A DNA stretch of 64,000 nucleotides from assembly GCF_001750285.1 (NCBI RefSeq), contig NZ_MAMP01000024.1, forward strand, positions 248,001 through 312,000, in the 5' to 3' direction. The position numbers and the translations under genes are program-made. The notes beneath the pieces are model-generated. The model saw nothing but the letters and a program-made list of their open reading frames with translations, ran no database searches and was not told the DNA's origin. Shown piece by piece: positions 35,496 to 44,982 of the stretch; the stretch's first letter is position 1, and the number at the start of each line of letters is the position of its first letter. The DNA comes from Domibacillus iocasae (lineage in GTDB: Bacteria; Bacillota; Bacilli; Bacillales; Domibacillaceae).

Positions 35496-36725
35496 GATGA
35501 CTTCAGGCTCGTATATCCGTTCTTTCGAATAAAACGAAAAAGCGGCGTCTTTTTCTCCTATAATGTGCCTTACAATCAGTTTTGAAAGAAATAAGCTGTA
35601 TACAATGCCATTGCCGCCATATCCAAGTAAAAAATAGCTGTTCGGCACGCGGTCATATTGGCCGATAATAGGCTGGCCATCGTGGGTGTGAGCGAATGAT
35701 CCGCTCCAGCCGTAATCCGCCTGAATAGTCCCTCTTAACTGTGGGAACCAGTTTTCAACTTCTTTAATTAATTCATCACTCTTGGCAATCATCTTTTGAT
35801 CACGAATATCCGGGTTAGGTGTGGGCTCATCAAGGCCACCCATAACAATGCGCTTATCCGCCGTTGTCCGTGCGTAAAAATACGGTCTGGCTGATTCCCA
35901 AATCATCACGTTGTCTTTCCAAAAAGATAAATCATCAATCGGATTGGTTACGACTGCATAACTGCTTTCAATGACAGCATTTTTCTCTTTGATCGTTTCC
36001 TGTGTCTCATAGCCTTGGGCAAAAATAGCTTTCTTCGCTTTGATAAGATGACCACCTGCCGCCCGAATGACCACGCCACCCTCGCCTGCTTTTTTCAGAA
36101 ACACTTCCGTTTGCTCATAAATACGGACACCTGCATCAGACGCCGCTTTAACCAAACCGTGTGTTAGTTTATACGGGTTTACTTCTGCGTCCCCTTTTGT
36201 GATGATCGCTGCCTCCCGGCTGAACGGCAACCACTTTTTCATTTCATCCTCTTCCAGGTATTCTACCTCAAACCCGGCTTCTTTTAATGCACTGTATTCT
36301 TTTTGAATCGTTTCAATTTCGTCTTCATCAGTGGCAAAAAATAAGCTGTCACGCATGATCATTTCAGGGTCTATTGGAAGAGATGGAACAATTTCATCAC
36401 GCAGACGGCTGATCGCATCAAAGCAGCGCCAATAATGGTCAACAGCCGCTTTTTTGCCGAACGATTGAATCGCTTCATGCAGAAGCTGATCGTTGGAATA
36501 TTGCAGTAATCCTGTGTTCGCACTGGAACTCCCGGCAGCAACTGTTCGTTTATCAATAAGGATAACATCAAGGCCGGAATCTTTTAATTCATATGCGGTA
36601 CAGGCACCTGAAACACCTGCACCGATAATTACAACATCACATTCCATATCCTCTTCTACAAATGGGTATGACGGTGTTTCTTTAAACGTATTCGTCCAGT
36701 ATAAATTTCCTGATTTCAAGTCCAT
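35493..36725 (-). CDS. FAD-dependent oxidoreductase (DAO family)
   Basis: A 410-residue DadA/glycine-oxidase-like flavoprotein. The FAD-binding GAGVSGACTAYEL lies near residues 36-48, with an acidic residue at the end of the second strand (LIDKRT); TTADKRIVMGGLDEP and the C-terminal LLGYGGNGIVYS complete the fold. Likely oxidises an amine or amino acid; substrate unknown. No signal peptide. Monocistronic by position. The N-terminal 28 residues before the Rossmann fold are typical of this subgroup. Confidence 0.8.
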   Translation of the reverse strand: MDLKSGNLYWTNTFKETPSYPFVEEDMECDVVIIGAGVSGACTAYELKDSGLDVILIDKRTVAAGSSSANTGLLQYSNDQLLHEAIQSFGKKAAVDHYWRCFDAISRLRDEIVPSLPIDPEMIMRDSLFFATDEDEIETIQKEYSALKEAGFEVEYLEEDEMKKWLPFSREAAIITKGDAEVNPYKLTHGLVKAASDAGVRIYEQTEVFLKKAGEGGVVIRAAGGHLIKAKKAIFAQGYETQETIKEKNAVIESSYAVVTNPIDDLSFWKDNVMIWESARPYFYARTTADKRIVMGGLDEPTPNPDIRDQKMIAKSDELIKEVENWFPQLRGTIQADYGWSGSFAHTHDGQPIIGQYDRVPNSYFLLGYGGNGIVYSLFLSKLIVRHIIGEKDAAFSFYSKERIYEPEVI

Positions 36726-36787
36726 GGCAGTTTCCTCTTTCCACTCGTTAATACCTATCTATACGCCAAAATTTTCTTTTTCAAACA

Positions 36788-36822
36788 TAAAAAAACCGCT
36801 CCGAACTGTGACGTTCGGAGCA
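36788..36822 (-). terminator. Terminator after the TerC-family gene
   Basis: Minus strand GCTCCGAAC-GTCACA-GTTCGGAGC followed by GGTTTTTTTATG, about nine bases after the stop codon. Confidence 0.88.
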
Positions 36823-36830
36823 ATTTTATG

Positions 36831-37619
36831 TTATAAGCCCGGCTCTTCAATATTTTTCTCTGGACCTTTTGCCCGGGCGACAAGATATCCGCCCACCGCA
36901 ATGCCAACAAGGACAACCCAGAATGTGAGCTTCCACGGTTTTGATTCAGGGAAATGCTGATCAAGAATCGCGAGTGACGGATGGGATAATGTAAAGACAG
37001 CGAGTTTCACCCCTACCCAGCCGACAATTAAAAAGGCAGCTGTTTCAAGCGTTGGATATTTTTGAAGCAGACGGACAAACCATGTCGCCGCAAAACGCAT
37101 AATAACAACGCCAGTAAAACCGCCGAGGAACATCACAAGGAATTGTCCAGAGTCAATGCCGCCGATTTGTCCCCAGCCCGTTTCCGGAAGAGTTACCGCA
37201 AGCGCCACAGCTGCAAGCATCGAGTCAATCGCAAAGGCAATGTCCGCTATTTCAACTTTCAGCACTGTCATCCAGAAAGAAGAACCTTTCAGTTCTCTTT
37301 CAACACCGTGCCCCTCCAAATCCGCATCCCGTTCTTTCCACTTTTTATACAAGTGGCTAAAGCAAATAAAGAACAAGTAAAGTGCACCAATTGCCTGCAC
37401 CTGCCAAACCTGCACGAGGAATGAAATTAAGAACAAGGCCATGACCCGGAAAACAAACGCCCCTAATAGTCCGTAAAACAACGCTTTTTTCTGTTCTTCT
37501 TTCGGCAAATGCTTTACCATAACCGCCATCACGACCGCGTTGTCTGCCGCTAAAATCCCTTCAAGAATGATGAGAACGCCGAGTACCCAGGCATACTCAA
37601 GTAATAATGCTGTATCCAT
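36831..37619 (-). CDS. TerC-family membrane protein, probable manganese exporter
   Basis: A 262-residue TerC protein with about seven hydrophobic segments. Conserved acidic metal-site residues are visible: EGILAADNAVVMA near residue 20 and EIADIAFAIDSMLA near 122. B. subtilis relatives YkoY/MeeY and YceF/MeeF export Mn2+ and help metallate exported proteins. The yybP-ykoY riboswitch in its leader supports this: Mn2+ should switch expression on. AAAGGGG precedes the start. Confidence 0.88.
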   Translation of the reverse strand: MDTALLLEYAWVLGVLIILEGILAADNAVVMAVMVKHLPKEEQKKALFYGLLGAFVFRVMALFLISFLVQVWQVQAIGALYLFFICFSHLYKKWKERDADLEGHGVERELKGSSFWMTVLKVEIADIAFAIDSMLAAVALAVTLPETGWGQIGGIDSGQFLVMFLGGFTGVVIMRFAATWFVRLLQKYPTLETAAFLIVGWVGVKLAVFTLSHPSLAILDQHFPESKPWKLTFWVVLVGIAVGGYLVARAKGPEKNIEEPGL

Positions 37620-37680
37620 TGGTTATTCCCCTTTCCACTTCTTCTAATTATTTTTCCACAAACCGACATAATAAAGAAAC

Positions 37681-37822
37681 AAAAAAAGCGAGACCTTTGC
37701 CTATGGTTCAGGCAAAGGTCTCGCTGAGCATGTCTCGTCTTCATGCCAACAACGCCGATGGATACAATATCCACGAAATGACGACGTTGCTTTAGGTTTA
37801 CACCTAACGCTACTCCCCTTCG
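37681..37822 (-). ncRNA. yybP-ykoY (Mn2+) riboswitch with terminator
   Basis: In the leader of the TerC-family gene, minus strand. Recognised from AAGGGGAGTAGC at the 5' end, the CAACGTCGTCA segment, and the 3' hairpin GCGAGACCTTTGCC / GGCAAAGGTCTCGC followed by TTTTTTTG (37681-37726), a rho-independent terminator. Mn2+ binding is expected to favour read-through. The coding start lies about 60 bases downstream. Confidence 0.9.
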
Positions 37823-37863
37823 ACTATTCGTCAAAAGAAAATTCAGTTTGTTTTACAATGTTT

Positions 37864-37892
37864 ATTATACTTGTTTACCTTCGCCCTGTAAA
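37864..37892 (-). promoter_or_regulatory. Promoter of the riboswitch-terC transcript
   Basis: Minus strand TTTACA (37887-37892), 17-base spacer, TATAAT (37864-37869). It lies within the last codons of the upstream RND pump gene; the -10 includes its stop codon. Confidence 0.75.
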
Positions 37893-40800
37893 CTTTTTTT
37901 TCTTCGTGTCTGCCGGTCAAATAAGCTGAAAACGACAGGAATGACGAACAATGTCAAAAATGTACTGGAAATCAGGCCGCCAATGACGACTACACTCATC
38001 GGCTGGTTGATTTCCGTTCCATCGCCGATGCCGGATGCAAGTGGGATCAGGCCAAGAATAGCCGTGAGCGCCGTCATTAAAATTGGGCGGACCCGGTCCT
38101 TGACGGCCTGAACAATCGCTTCCGTTCCCGAATATCCTTCCTGTTTCCTCTGCAAAATGTAATCCACGAGCAAAATCGCATTGGTCACCACAATGCCGAC
38201 CAGAATCAAAATCCCGATAACCGCTGGCACACTGACCGGCAGATTCGTCAAAATGAGCGACAGAGCCACACCAATAACCGCTAGCGGGACCGTAAACATA
38301 ATAACGAATGGATATTTAAACGATTCATACTGCGCAGCCATAACGATATAAACGAGAATGATCGCCAAAATCATCGCCATCACTATATCGTCTTTTGAAT
38401 TATCAAGGAGCTCCTGGTCGCCGCTGTAAGAAACAACCGTACTGTCCGACATGTTCAACCCATCGATTTTTTCATCCACAGCCGAAGATATACTGCCCAG
38501 ATTTTCAGACGCCGCATACGTGACGGTAAACTGGACCGCATCCTGACTTTTAATACGGCGGATCGATACAGGCCCGTCCTGCACATTAATGTCTGCAATC
38601 GTCTGCAGAGAAACAAAATTCCCCGACGGTGTTTTTACAAGCATTTGTTTTAAGGCATCCAGGTTTTCGGTTACTTTTTCGTCATACCGCACATATACCG
38701 TTTTTACTTCGGATGATTCTTCCTCGATTACTTGCGTAGCAAACAGCCCACGCGTTGCATTGTTTACAATTTGAGCTACCTGTGCCGGTGCAAGTCCGGC
38801 AGCGAGCGCTTTTTCACGGTTGACCGTCATCTGAATTTCCTGTACCGTTTCATCACGGTCTGTCCGGACGTCTGTTACGCCTTGAATGTCTTCAATTTCG
38901 GCTTGAATCGGCCCAATGGCTTCATTCAAACGTTTTGGATCCGTATCCCGCACATTAAAGGTCAATGTCTGTGGAGCGGTTCCGGATGCCGATTGCAGAT
39001 TGAATCTTACTTCCGCTGTTTCATTTACACGTTTCGCGGCTTCTTCTGCCATAGGTTTAACTTCATCAACAAATTCAAAAATAGATTGGTCGCGGTCTTC
39101 GGTCATTTTCACATACATTTCCGCCTCGTTTGACGTATTTGTTCCACCGAATGAGCTTTCCTGTGTGGACCCGATCAAGCTGACATACACTTGAATGTCT
39201 TCTTTCTCCGCCATGACTTCTTCAACCGCCTGAACCACTTTGCTGGTTTCCTCAAACGATGTGCCATTTTCTGTTTCAACCCTGACGGTTACGAAGCCCT
39301 CATCGGTTGGCGGCAAAAATTGTGTGCCGACTTTTGTCAACCCGAATACACCACCGGCAAACAGCACAAAAGCAATACCCAAAACGGCAGCCCGGTGTGT
39401 AAGCGACCACCTGACCCCCTTTTCTAGCAAAACGAGCGGCCGTGACTGCTGTCGTTTTAATTCCACATCGGACGGCAGCGCCGTTAAAAAGCGGCTGGCC
39501 ATCATTGGAATTACGGTCACTGCCACAACAAGCGATGCCAGTAAACTGAACGAAATGGTCCATGCAAATTCTTTTAAAATCTGCCCGAGAATCCCCGATA
39601 TAAAGATAATCGGCAAAAAAACGGCAACGGTTGTTAAAGTGGATGCGGTAATGGCGATGCTCACTTCTTTTGTTCCATCATAAGCAGCCGTTTTCGGATC
39701 TTTTCCCATTGATAAGTGACGGTAAATATTTTCAATGACGACAATGGCGTTATCAACAAGCATACCGATGCCGAGAGCCAGAGCACCAAGTGTCATAATA
39801 TTTAAATTAAAACCAGCCAAAAACATAAGCACAAACGTTACGATAACCGAATATGGAATGGCCACTCCAATAATAAGCGGGCTTCGAATATTGCGCAAAA
39901 AGAAAAATAAGGCCGCCATGGCAAGCACACCGCCAACCACAAGGGAATTGGCAATATTGCCGATAGCCAGCTGGATATAGTCCCCCTGGTCCGACAAAAT
40001 GTCTGCTTGGATGCCTTTATACTCGTCCCTCGCCATCAGTTCATCCAGCTTTTCCTGAAAGCCTTCCGACACGTCAGCTGTGTTGGCATTTGATTCCTGA
40101 AGAACGTTTAACAAAACAGCCGGCTTTTCATTGGCGCGTGTAATAGTGGTATCGTTCAGCGGTTTTTTCTCCACCGTTGCCACATCAGCGACCGTCACAT
40201 TTTCTCCCGTTAGTGGATTTACCGATACGGTCAGCTCCTGAATGTCTGACAAGGACGTCAGCTGGCTGATGACTCGGGTTGTCAATGTTTTTTCATCCGC
40301 TTGGACTGTGCTGCCTGGAAGTGAAACATTGTTCGCTTGAATGAGTTGTACCACATCAGACTGGCCAATGCCGTACTGCTCGAGTTTTTCTTCATCAAGT
40401 TCCACGACGATTTCGTCCGCAGTAATTCCGGTTACCGACACATTCGCTACGCCTTCAACGGCTGACAAGTCCGTTTGAAGCGTTTCGGTTAAACTTACCA
40501 GATCCGCGCTTTCATCAGACTGAAGGGACAGCTGAATGATTGGAAACTGCGATGGATCAAATTTTAAAAACTGCGGTTCCCCGGCCCCTTCCGGCATCGG
40601 CGTTTGACCGATCCGCTGCAGCACATCGTTTTGAACATCGTCAATATTGGTGCTCCAGGAAAATTCAAGCAAAATAAAATTGGATCCTTCCTGTGACGTC
40701 GAAGATATATTTTCAATGCCTGGAAGTGTCGACAAGGTTGTTTCAAGCGGCCTGGTCACTTTTTCCGACACTTCCGCCGGCCCTGCACCTTCATATGTTG

Positions 40801-40945
40801 TAACGACAACCGCAATTGGCGGATTCAAATCCGGGATTAATTTTAGTGGAATACGCATAAGCGATACAATTCCGAGAATTATGACTAAAAACATGATGAC
40901 CGTCGTAAATACAGGCCGGTCAATCGAAAACTTGCTTAACTTCAA
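37865..40945 (-). CDS. RND-family efflux pump (AcrB-like)
   Basis: A 1026-residue resistance-nodulation-division transporter. N-terminal helix LSKFSIDRPVFTTVIMFLVI followed by a porter domain, then the transmembrane block with GMLVDNAIVVIENIYRHL near residue 400, where the paired Asp of the proton relay is present as a single D in this segment, and the second half repeating the plan. No membrane-fusion or outer-membrane partner is nearby. It is related to, but not clearly the orthologue of, B. subtilis SwrC. The TTG at 40945, seven bases after GGAGG, is the best start. Substrate unknown. Confidence 0.88.
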   Translation of the reverse strand: MKLSKFSIDRPVFTTVIMFLVIILGIVSLMRIPLKLIPDLNPPIAVVVTTYEGAGPAEVSEKVTRPLETTLSTLPGIENISSTSQEGSNFILLEFSWSTNIDDVQNDVLQRIGQTPMPEGAGEPQFLKFDPSQFPIIQLSLQSDESADLVSLTETLQTDLSAVEGVANVSVTGITADEIVVELDEEKLEQYGIGQSDVVQLIQANNVSLPGSTVQADEKTLTTRVISQLTSLSDIQELTVSVNPLTGENVTVADVATVEKKPLNDTTITRANEKPAVLLNVLQESNANTADVSEGFQEKLDELMARDEYKGIQADILSDQGDYIQLAIGNIANSLVVGGVLAMAALFFFLRNIRSPLIIGVAIPYSVIVTFVLMFLAGFNLNIMTLGALALGIGMLVDNAIVVIENIYRHLSMGKDPKTAAYDGTKEVSIAITASTLTTVAVFLPIIFISGILGQILKEFAWTISFSLLASLVVAVTVIPMMASRFLTALPSDVELKRQQSRPLVLLEKGVRWSLTHRAAVLGIAFVLFAGGVFGLTKVGTQFLPPTDEGFVTVRVETENGTSFEETSKVVQAVEEVMAEKEDIQVYVSLIGSTQESSFGGTNTSNEAEMYVKMTEDRDQSIFEFVDEVKPMAEEAAKRVNETAEVRFNLQSASGTAPQTLTFNVRDTDPKRLNEAIGPIQAEIEDIQGVTDVRTDRDETVQEIQMTVNREKALAAGLAPAQVAQIVNNATRGLFATQVIEEESSEVKTVYVRYDEKVTENLDALKQMLVKTPSGNFVSLQTIADINVQDGPVSIRRIKSQDAVQFTVTYAASENLGSISSAVDEKIDGLNMSDSTVVSYSGDQELLDNSKDDIVMAMILAIILVYIVMAAQYESFKYPFVIMFTVPLAVIGVALSLILTNLPVSVPAVIGILILVGIVVTNAILLVDYILQRKQEGYSGTEAIVQAVKDRVRPILMTALTAILGLIPLASGIGDGTEINQPMSVVVIGGLISSTFLTLFVIPVVFSLFDRQTRRKKSLQGEGKQV

Positions 40946-41031
40946 TCTATTTCCTCCTCTTTTTCCCAAATATCTATTCTTTTACTATACCGAATGAGAA
41001 GCTGTCTGACCAAATTGAACGCTTTTTATCA

Positions 41032-41060
41032 CAAAAAAAGAAGCCTCCTGAAGAGACTCC
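41032..41060 (-). terminator. Probable terminator after prfC
   Basis: Minus strand AGTCTC-TTCA-GGAGGCT followed by TCTTTTTTT; the stem includes a G-U pair. Confidence 0.55.
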
Positions 41061-41068
41061 CTAAAACA

Positions 41069-42640
41069 TTACCCCATTAAGTTATAAAGGCGGATATTTT
41101 CATGCTTGTCTTGGAACCAGCGGAGCGCAAAATCATTTTCGAATAAGAAAACAAGCTTCCCGTGGCGGTCACGAACAAGTGTGCTTCGCGAAGAAGACAT
41201 CGCATCGGTAATATCTTCTTCATTTTCAATCCAGCGGGCAATCTTTTGGCCGATCGGCTCCATGCGCACTTCTGAATTGTATTCGCCGCTCATCCGATGC
41301 TCAAACACTTCAAATTGAAGCTGTCCAACCGCGCCGAGAATGTATTCTTCTGTACGGACCGTTTTATACATCTGGATCGCTCCTTCCTGTACAAGCTGCT
41401 CAATTCCTTTATGGAAACTTTTTTGCTTCATGACGTTTTTCGCCGCTACTTTCACGAAAAGTTCCGGTGTAAACTGCGGCAGTTTTTCGTATTGAAAGAC
41501 CGGCTTGCCGCCTGTAAGGGTGTCGCCAATTTGATACGTCCCCGTATCGTACAAGCCAATAATGTCCCCACTGACGGCTTCATTAACAGTGCTCCTGTCG
41601 TCCGCAAGAAATTGCGTTGACTGCGATACTTTTGTCGATTTTCCAGTCCGGGCGAGCGTCACAGCCATGCCCCGCTCGAATTTACCAGAACAAATACGCA
41701 AAAACGCAATGCGGTCACGGTGAGCCGGATTCATGTTCGCCTGAATTTTAAAAATAAACCCAGAAAACTGTTCATTCAGCGGGTCAATTTCCCCAGCGTC
41801 AGCAACACGCGGCTGCGGCGGGGGCGCGAACTGCAAATATGTTTCCAAAAATGTCTGTACACCGAAGTTTGTCAAAGCACTGCCAAAAAAGACCGGTGAC
41901 AATTCACCTGAGTTAATTTTTTCACGCGAGAAGTCATTGCCTGCTTCCTCGAGCAGCATAATATCATCCATCGCTTCTGTGTAAAGTGACGATTCTTTAA
42001 TCGGATGATCGACGGCAATATGACCCTCTTCATCAAGCGGCAAAAAACGATCCGCTTCTTCCGTCCGGAATTGTTCTACACGTTTGTTGTACCGGTCGTA
42101 AATACCAAAAAATTCTTTTCCCATGCCAATCGGCCAGTTCATTGGATATGATTGAATGCCAAGCACTTCTTCTAATTCTTCAAGCAGTTCAAGCGGCATT
42201 TTTCCTTGACGGTCTAATTTATTTATAAATGTAAAAATAGGAATACCACGCATCCGGCATACTTTAAAGAGCTTGAGCGTCTGCGCTTCAATTCCTTTTG
42301 CGGCGTCGACAATCATTACCGCGCTGTCAACCGCCATGAGCGTTCGGTACGTATCTTCCGAGAAGTCCTGGTGACCGGGTGTATCAAGGATGTTTACATT
42401 GTAGCCGCTATACGCAAACTGCATTACAGAGGAAGTAACAGAGATCCCACGCTGCTTTTCAATTTCCATCCAGTCTGATGTGGCAAATTTGCCGGATTTT
42501 TTTCCTTTTACCGTCCCGGCGTCGCGGATCGCGCCTCCAAATAGAAGCAATTTTTCTGTCATGGTTGTTTTCCCGGCATCCGGGTGGGAAATAATCGCAA
42601 ATGTTCTTCTTGATAATACATCTTCTTTAAATGATGTCAT
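41069..42640 (-). CDS. prfC: Peptide chain release factor 3
   Basis: A 523-residue translational GTPase that recycles RF1/RF2 from the ribosome after peptide release. GTPase motifs: SHPDAGKTT (G1), DTPGHQDF (G3), NKLD (G4). The RF3-specific extension with FARTGKSTK-like barrel and C-terminal domain is present and full length. RF3 is patchy in Bacillaceae and, as I recall, absent from B. subtilis 168. It stands alone and is divergent from the nucleoside transporter. Confidence 0.93.
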   Translation of the reverse strand: MTSFKEDVLSRRTFAIISHPDAGKTTMTEKLLLFGGAIRDAGTVKGKKSGKFATSDWMEIEKQRGISVTSSVMQFAYSGYNVNILDTPGHQDFSEDTYRTLMAVDSAVMIVDAAKGIEAQTLKLFKVCRMRGIPIFTFINKLDRQGKMPLELLEELEEVLGIQSYPMNWPIGMGKEFFGIYDRYNKRVEQFRTEEADRFLPLDEEGHIAVDHPIKESSLYTEAMDDIMLLEEAGNDFSREKINSGELSPVFFGSALTNFGVQTFLETYLQFAPPPQPRVADAGEIDPLNEQFSGFIFKIQANMNPAHRDRIAFLRICSGKFERGMAVTLARTGKSTKVSQSTQFLADDRSTVNEAVSGDIIGLYDTGTYQIGDTLTGGKPVFQYEKLPQFTPELFVKVAAKNVMKQKSFHKGIEQLVQEGAIQMYKTVRTEEYILGAVGQLQFEVFEHRMSGEYNSEVRMEPIGQKIARWIENEEDITDAMSSSRSTLVRDRHGKLVFLFENDFALRWFQDKHENIRLYNLMG

Positions 42641-42811
42641 GCTGTTCTTCCTTTCTTTCCTTACACGTTTATATTCTGTTTATTCAGATAAGATACATAA
42701 GTAAGTATTATTTTAATTTTACGTCTTTTTTCAAACAGTTGAAGAGCCGACGGTGTTAATTATAAACTAGTCAGATGTGGATGTGTAATTAAAATTGAAG
42801 GAGTAGGTAAA

Positions 42812-44029
42812 ATGACGTTTTTATGGGGACTTTTCGGCATTGCTGTCGTGCTTGGCATAGGGTTTCTTTTTTCAACGAATAGAAAGCGTATTAATTGGCG
42901 GACAGTGATTGGCGGGCTTGCTTTTCAGCTGGCTTTTGCTTTTATTGTATTAAAATGGGACTTCGGACAAAAAATGATGCTTAGGCTGACGGAAGTGGTT
43001 AATGCGATTATCGGCTATGCAAATGAAGGGATTAACTTTTTATTCGGCGGGTTGTATTCTGAGCAATCAGGCATTACCTATGTTTTTGCGTTGAATGTTT
43101 TGCCGGTCGTTATTTTTTTCTCAGCTTTAATTTCTGTATTGTACTATTTAAAAATCATGCAGTTTTTCATTAAAATCATTGGCGGTGTTTTATCGTCATT
43201 GCTCAGTACTCGTAAAGCGGAATCCATGTCAGCCGCGGCGAATATTTTTGTTGGGCAGACCGAGGCGCCGCTTGTCATTAAACCTTATATCAGCAAAATG
43301 TCCGAATCGGAATTATTCGCGGTCATGACTGGAGGGCTCGCTTCTGTTGCCGGATCCGTCCTTGTCGGATATTCGCTGCTTGGTGTTCCACTCGAATATT
43401 TACTCGCGGCAAGTTTCATGGCCGCACCAGCCGGTCTTGTTATGGCCAAACTATTTGTACCAGAAACATCAGATGAGCCAGAGCCGGCTGAGTTTAAAAT
43501 GGAATCAGATGAAGATGCGGCCAACGTAATCGACGCCGCTGCAAAAGGAGCCAGTGTCGGCCTGCAGCTCGCTCTAAATATCGGGGCAATGCTTCTTGCT
43601 TTTATTGCGATTGTTGCCATGATCAACGGTTTACTCGGTTTTATTGGCGGGTTCGTTGGTTTTGAACAGTTATCTCTTGAACTCATTCTCGGCTACCTTT
43701 TTGCACCAATTGCGTTTGCGATTGGCGTACCTTGGAATGAAGCAGTCATTGCTGGAAACTTTATTGGTCAAAAGCTGGTCATTAATGAATTTGTCGCTTA
43801 TTCAAATTTCGCACCGGAAATCGGAAATTTATCCGAAAAAACAGTTGCAATCCTAAGCTTTGCGCTATGTGGATTTGCAAATATCTCTTCATTAGCCATT
43901 TTGCTCGGCGGACTTGGAAACTTAGCACCAACACGCCGGAACGATATTGCCCGTCTCGGCTTAAAAGCAGTGCTAGCCGGCGCACTTGCGTCATTACTTA
44001 GTGCAGCCATTGCAGGTATGCTCATTTAA
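42812..44029 (+). CDS. Concentrative nucleoside transporter (NupC family)
   Basis: A 405-residue CNT-family symporter with about nine hydrophobic segments: [14 protein letters not shown] near residue 148 and [15 protein letters not shown] near 298 are the substrate-site motifs, followed by [17 protein letters not shown]. It imports nucleosides with H+ or Na+. The length is closer to B. subtilis YutK/NupQ than to NupC; specificity cannot be told. GAAGGAG precedes the ATG. No riboswitch was seen in its 170-base leader region. Confidence 0.88.
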   Translation: MTFLWGLFGIAVVLGIGFLFSTNRKRINWRTVIGGLAFQLAFAFIVLKWDFGQKMMLRLTEVVNAIIGYANEGINFLFGGLYSEQSGITYVFALNVLPVVIFFSALISVLYYLKIMQFFIKIIGGVLSSLLSTRKAESMSAAANIFVGQTEAPLVIKPYISKMSESELFAVMTGGLASVAGSVLVGYSLLGVPLEYLLAASFMAAPAGLVMAKLFVPETSDEPEPAEFKMESDEDAANVIDAAAKGASVGLQLALNIGAMLLAFIAIVAMINGLLGFIGGFVGFEQLSLELILGYLFAPIAFAIGVPWNEAVIAGNFIGQKLVINEFVAYSNFAPEIGNLSEKTVAILSFALCGFANISSLAILLGGLGNLAPTRRNDIARLGLKAVLAGALASLLSAAIAGMLI

Positions 44030-44100
44030 TTTGTTTGATTATTCCATATCAGGGGAAGAAGAAAAAAGATTAAATTTGACCTGATAAGGAGCGAAGGCTG

Positions 44101-44529
44101 ATGGAACCTGTCTACAGTGTTACCGTTAACGCAAAAGGCGGCCGAGAAGGAAATGTTTATACAGAGGAAGGACCGCTGAATCTTGATGTGACCACACCGG
44201 CAATTTTAGGCGGAAAAGGACAGCTGCGAACAAACTACCTTGAATTATTTGGAGCTTCAATCGCCGCCTGTTACCAAAACGCTGTGCAGCAGGCAGCAGG
44301 CATTGACGATCATGCCGATGAAACGTTTGCGGATGTAGCTGCACAAGTGGATGTTTTAAAGGATCCGGAGCGCGGCGGTCATCGCCTCAGCATTCTGCTT
44401 CATGTGAAATTTTATGGCGGTCGTTTTAATGAATTGCTGGACCAGCGAGTCATTGATGAAGCAAGTGGATTGTGCCCGCTTATAAAAGCGCTGGAAGGTG
44501 AATGTGATTTTTCAATTCGGAAATACTAA
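44101..44529 (+). CDS. OsmC/Ohr family peroxidase-like protein
   Basis: A 142-residue OsmC-superfamily protein. Both redox cysteines are present, Cys57 in SIAACYQNAV and Cys125 in GLCPLIKA, with Arg15 in GGREGN, so it looks catalytically competent against organic hydroperoxides. It differs from the usual Ohr VCPYS motif (LCPL here). AAGGAG precedes the ATG. No OhrR-type regulator gene adjoins it. Confidence 0.8.
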   Translation: MEPVYSVTVNAKGGREGNVYTEEGPLNLDVTTPAILGGKGQLRTNYLELFGASIAACYQNAVQQAAGIDDHADETFADVAAQVDVLKDPERGGHRLSILLHVKFYGGRFNELLDQRVIDEASGLCPLIKALEGECDFSIRKY

Positions 44530-44608
44530 AGAAAGGGCTTAAGCTCTTTCTTTTTTTCATGAATAAAATTGTCTAAATATTTCAAATTAATTTTTATTGA
44601 CTTTTTTG

Positions 44609-44633
44609 GTTTTATATTTCGGTTATCGGGAAT
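44609..44633 (+). promoter_or_regulatory. Candidate sigma-B promoter of the GlsB-type gene
   Basis: GTTTTA (44609-44614), 13-base spacer, GGGAAT (44628-44633), one mismatch from the sigma-B pattern GTTTAA-N13-15-GGGWAW. It lies about 50 bases before the start codon of a gene family that includes sigma-B-dependent YdaS. Confidence 0.6.
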
Positions 44634-44683
44634 ACATAAACCATCAAGGCGTTACAAATTATTTAATTAGGAGGAAACACATC

Positions 44684-44935
44684 ATGGGCTTTATTATTTT
44701 CTTGATTATCGGCGGAATCATCGGCTGGCTGGCAGGACTTATTCTAGGTAAAGATATTCCAGGCGGTATTATTGGTAACATCATTGCAGGTATTATCGGT
44801 GCTTGGCTAGGCGGCGCAATCTTCGGCGATTGGGGACCAGACATTGCCGGTATGGCGATTATCCCCGCGTTAATTGGTGCCATCATTCTTGTGGCGGTCG
44901 TCAGCTTTATTCTTAAAAAAATGCGTCACGCATAA
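44684..44935 (+). CDS. GlsB/YeaQ/YmgE family stress membrane protein
   Basis: An 83-residue, glycine-rich membrane protein with three hydrophobic segments and the family motifs GGIIGWLAGLILGKD and GIIGNIIAGIIGAWLGG. Formerly annotated as transglycosylase-associated; the biochemical role is unknown. AGGAGG lies nine bases before the ATG at 44684; a longer frame contains the promoter. Likely general-stress controlled. Confidence 0.88.
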   Translation: MGFIIFLIIGGIIGWLAGLILGKDIPGGIIGNIIAGIIGAWLGGAIFGDWGPDIAGMAIIPALIGAIILVAVVSFILKKMRHA

Positions 44936-44942
44936 TATGCAA

Positions 44943-44982
44943 TAAAAAAACGTCATCCCTTTCCGGGATGACGTTTTTTTAT
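44943..44982. terminator. Bidirectional terminator between the GlsB-type gene and metC
   Basis: AAAAACGTCATCCC-TTTCC-GGGATGACGTTTTT between convergent genes. Confidence 0.92.

Noticed and set aside
42641-42811. Purine riboswitch before the nucleoside transporter
   Set aside because: None of the conserved loop sequences or the P1 stem could be found in this gap.
44045-44095. Hairpin between the nucleoside transporter and the Ohr-like gene
   Set aside because: TATCAGG/CCTGATA pairs across about 27 bases but has no T-run; not a terminator and no known operator.
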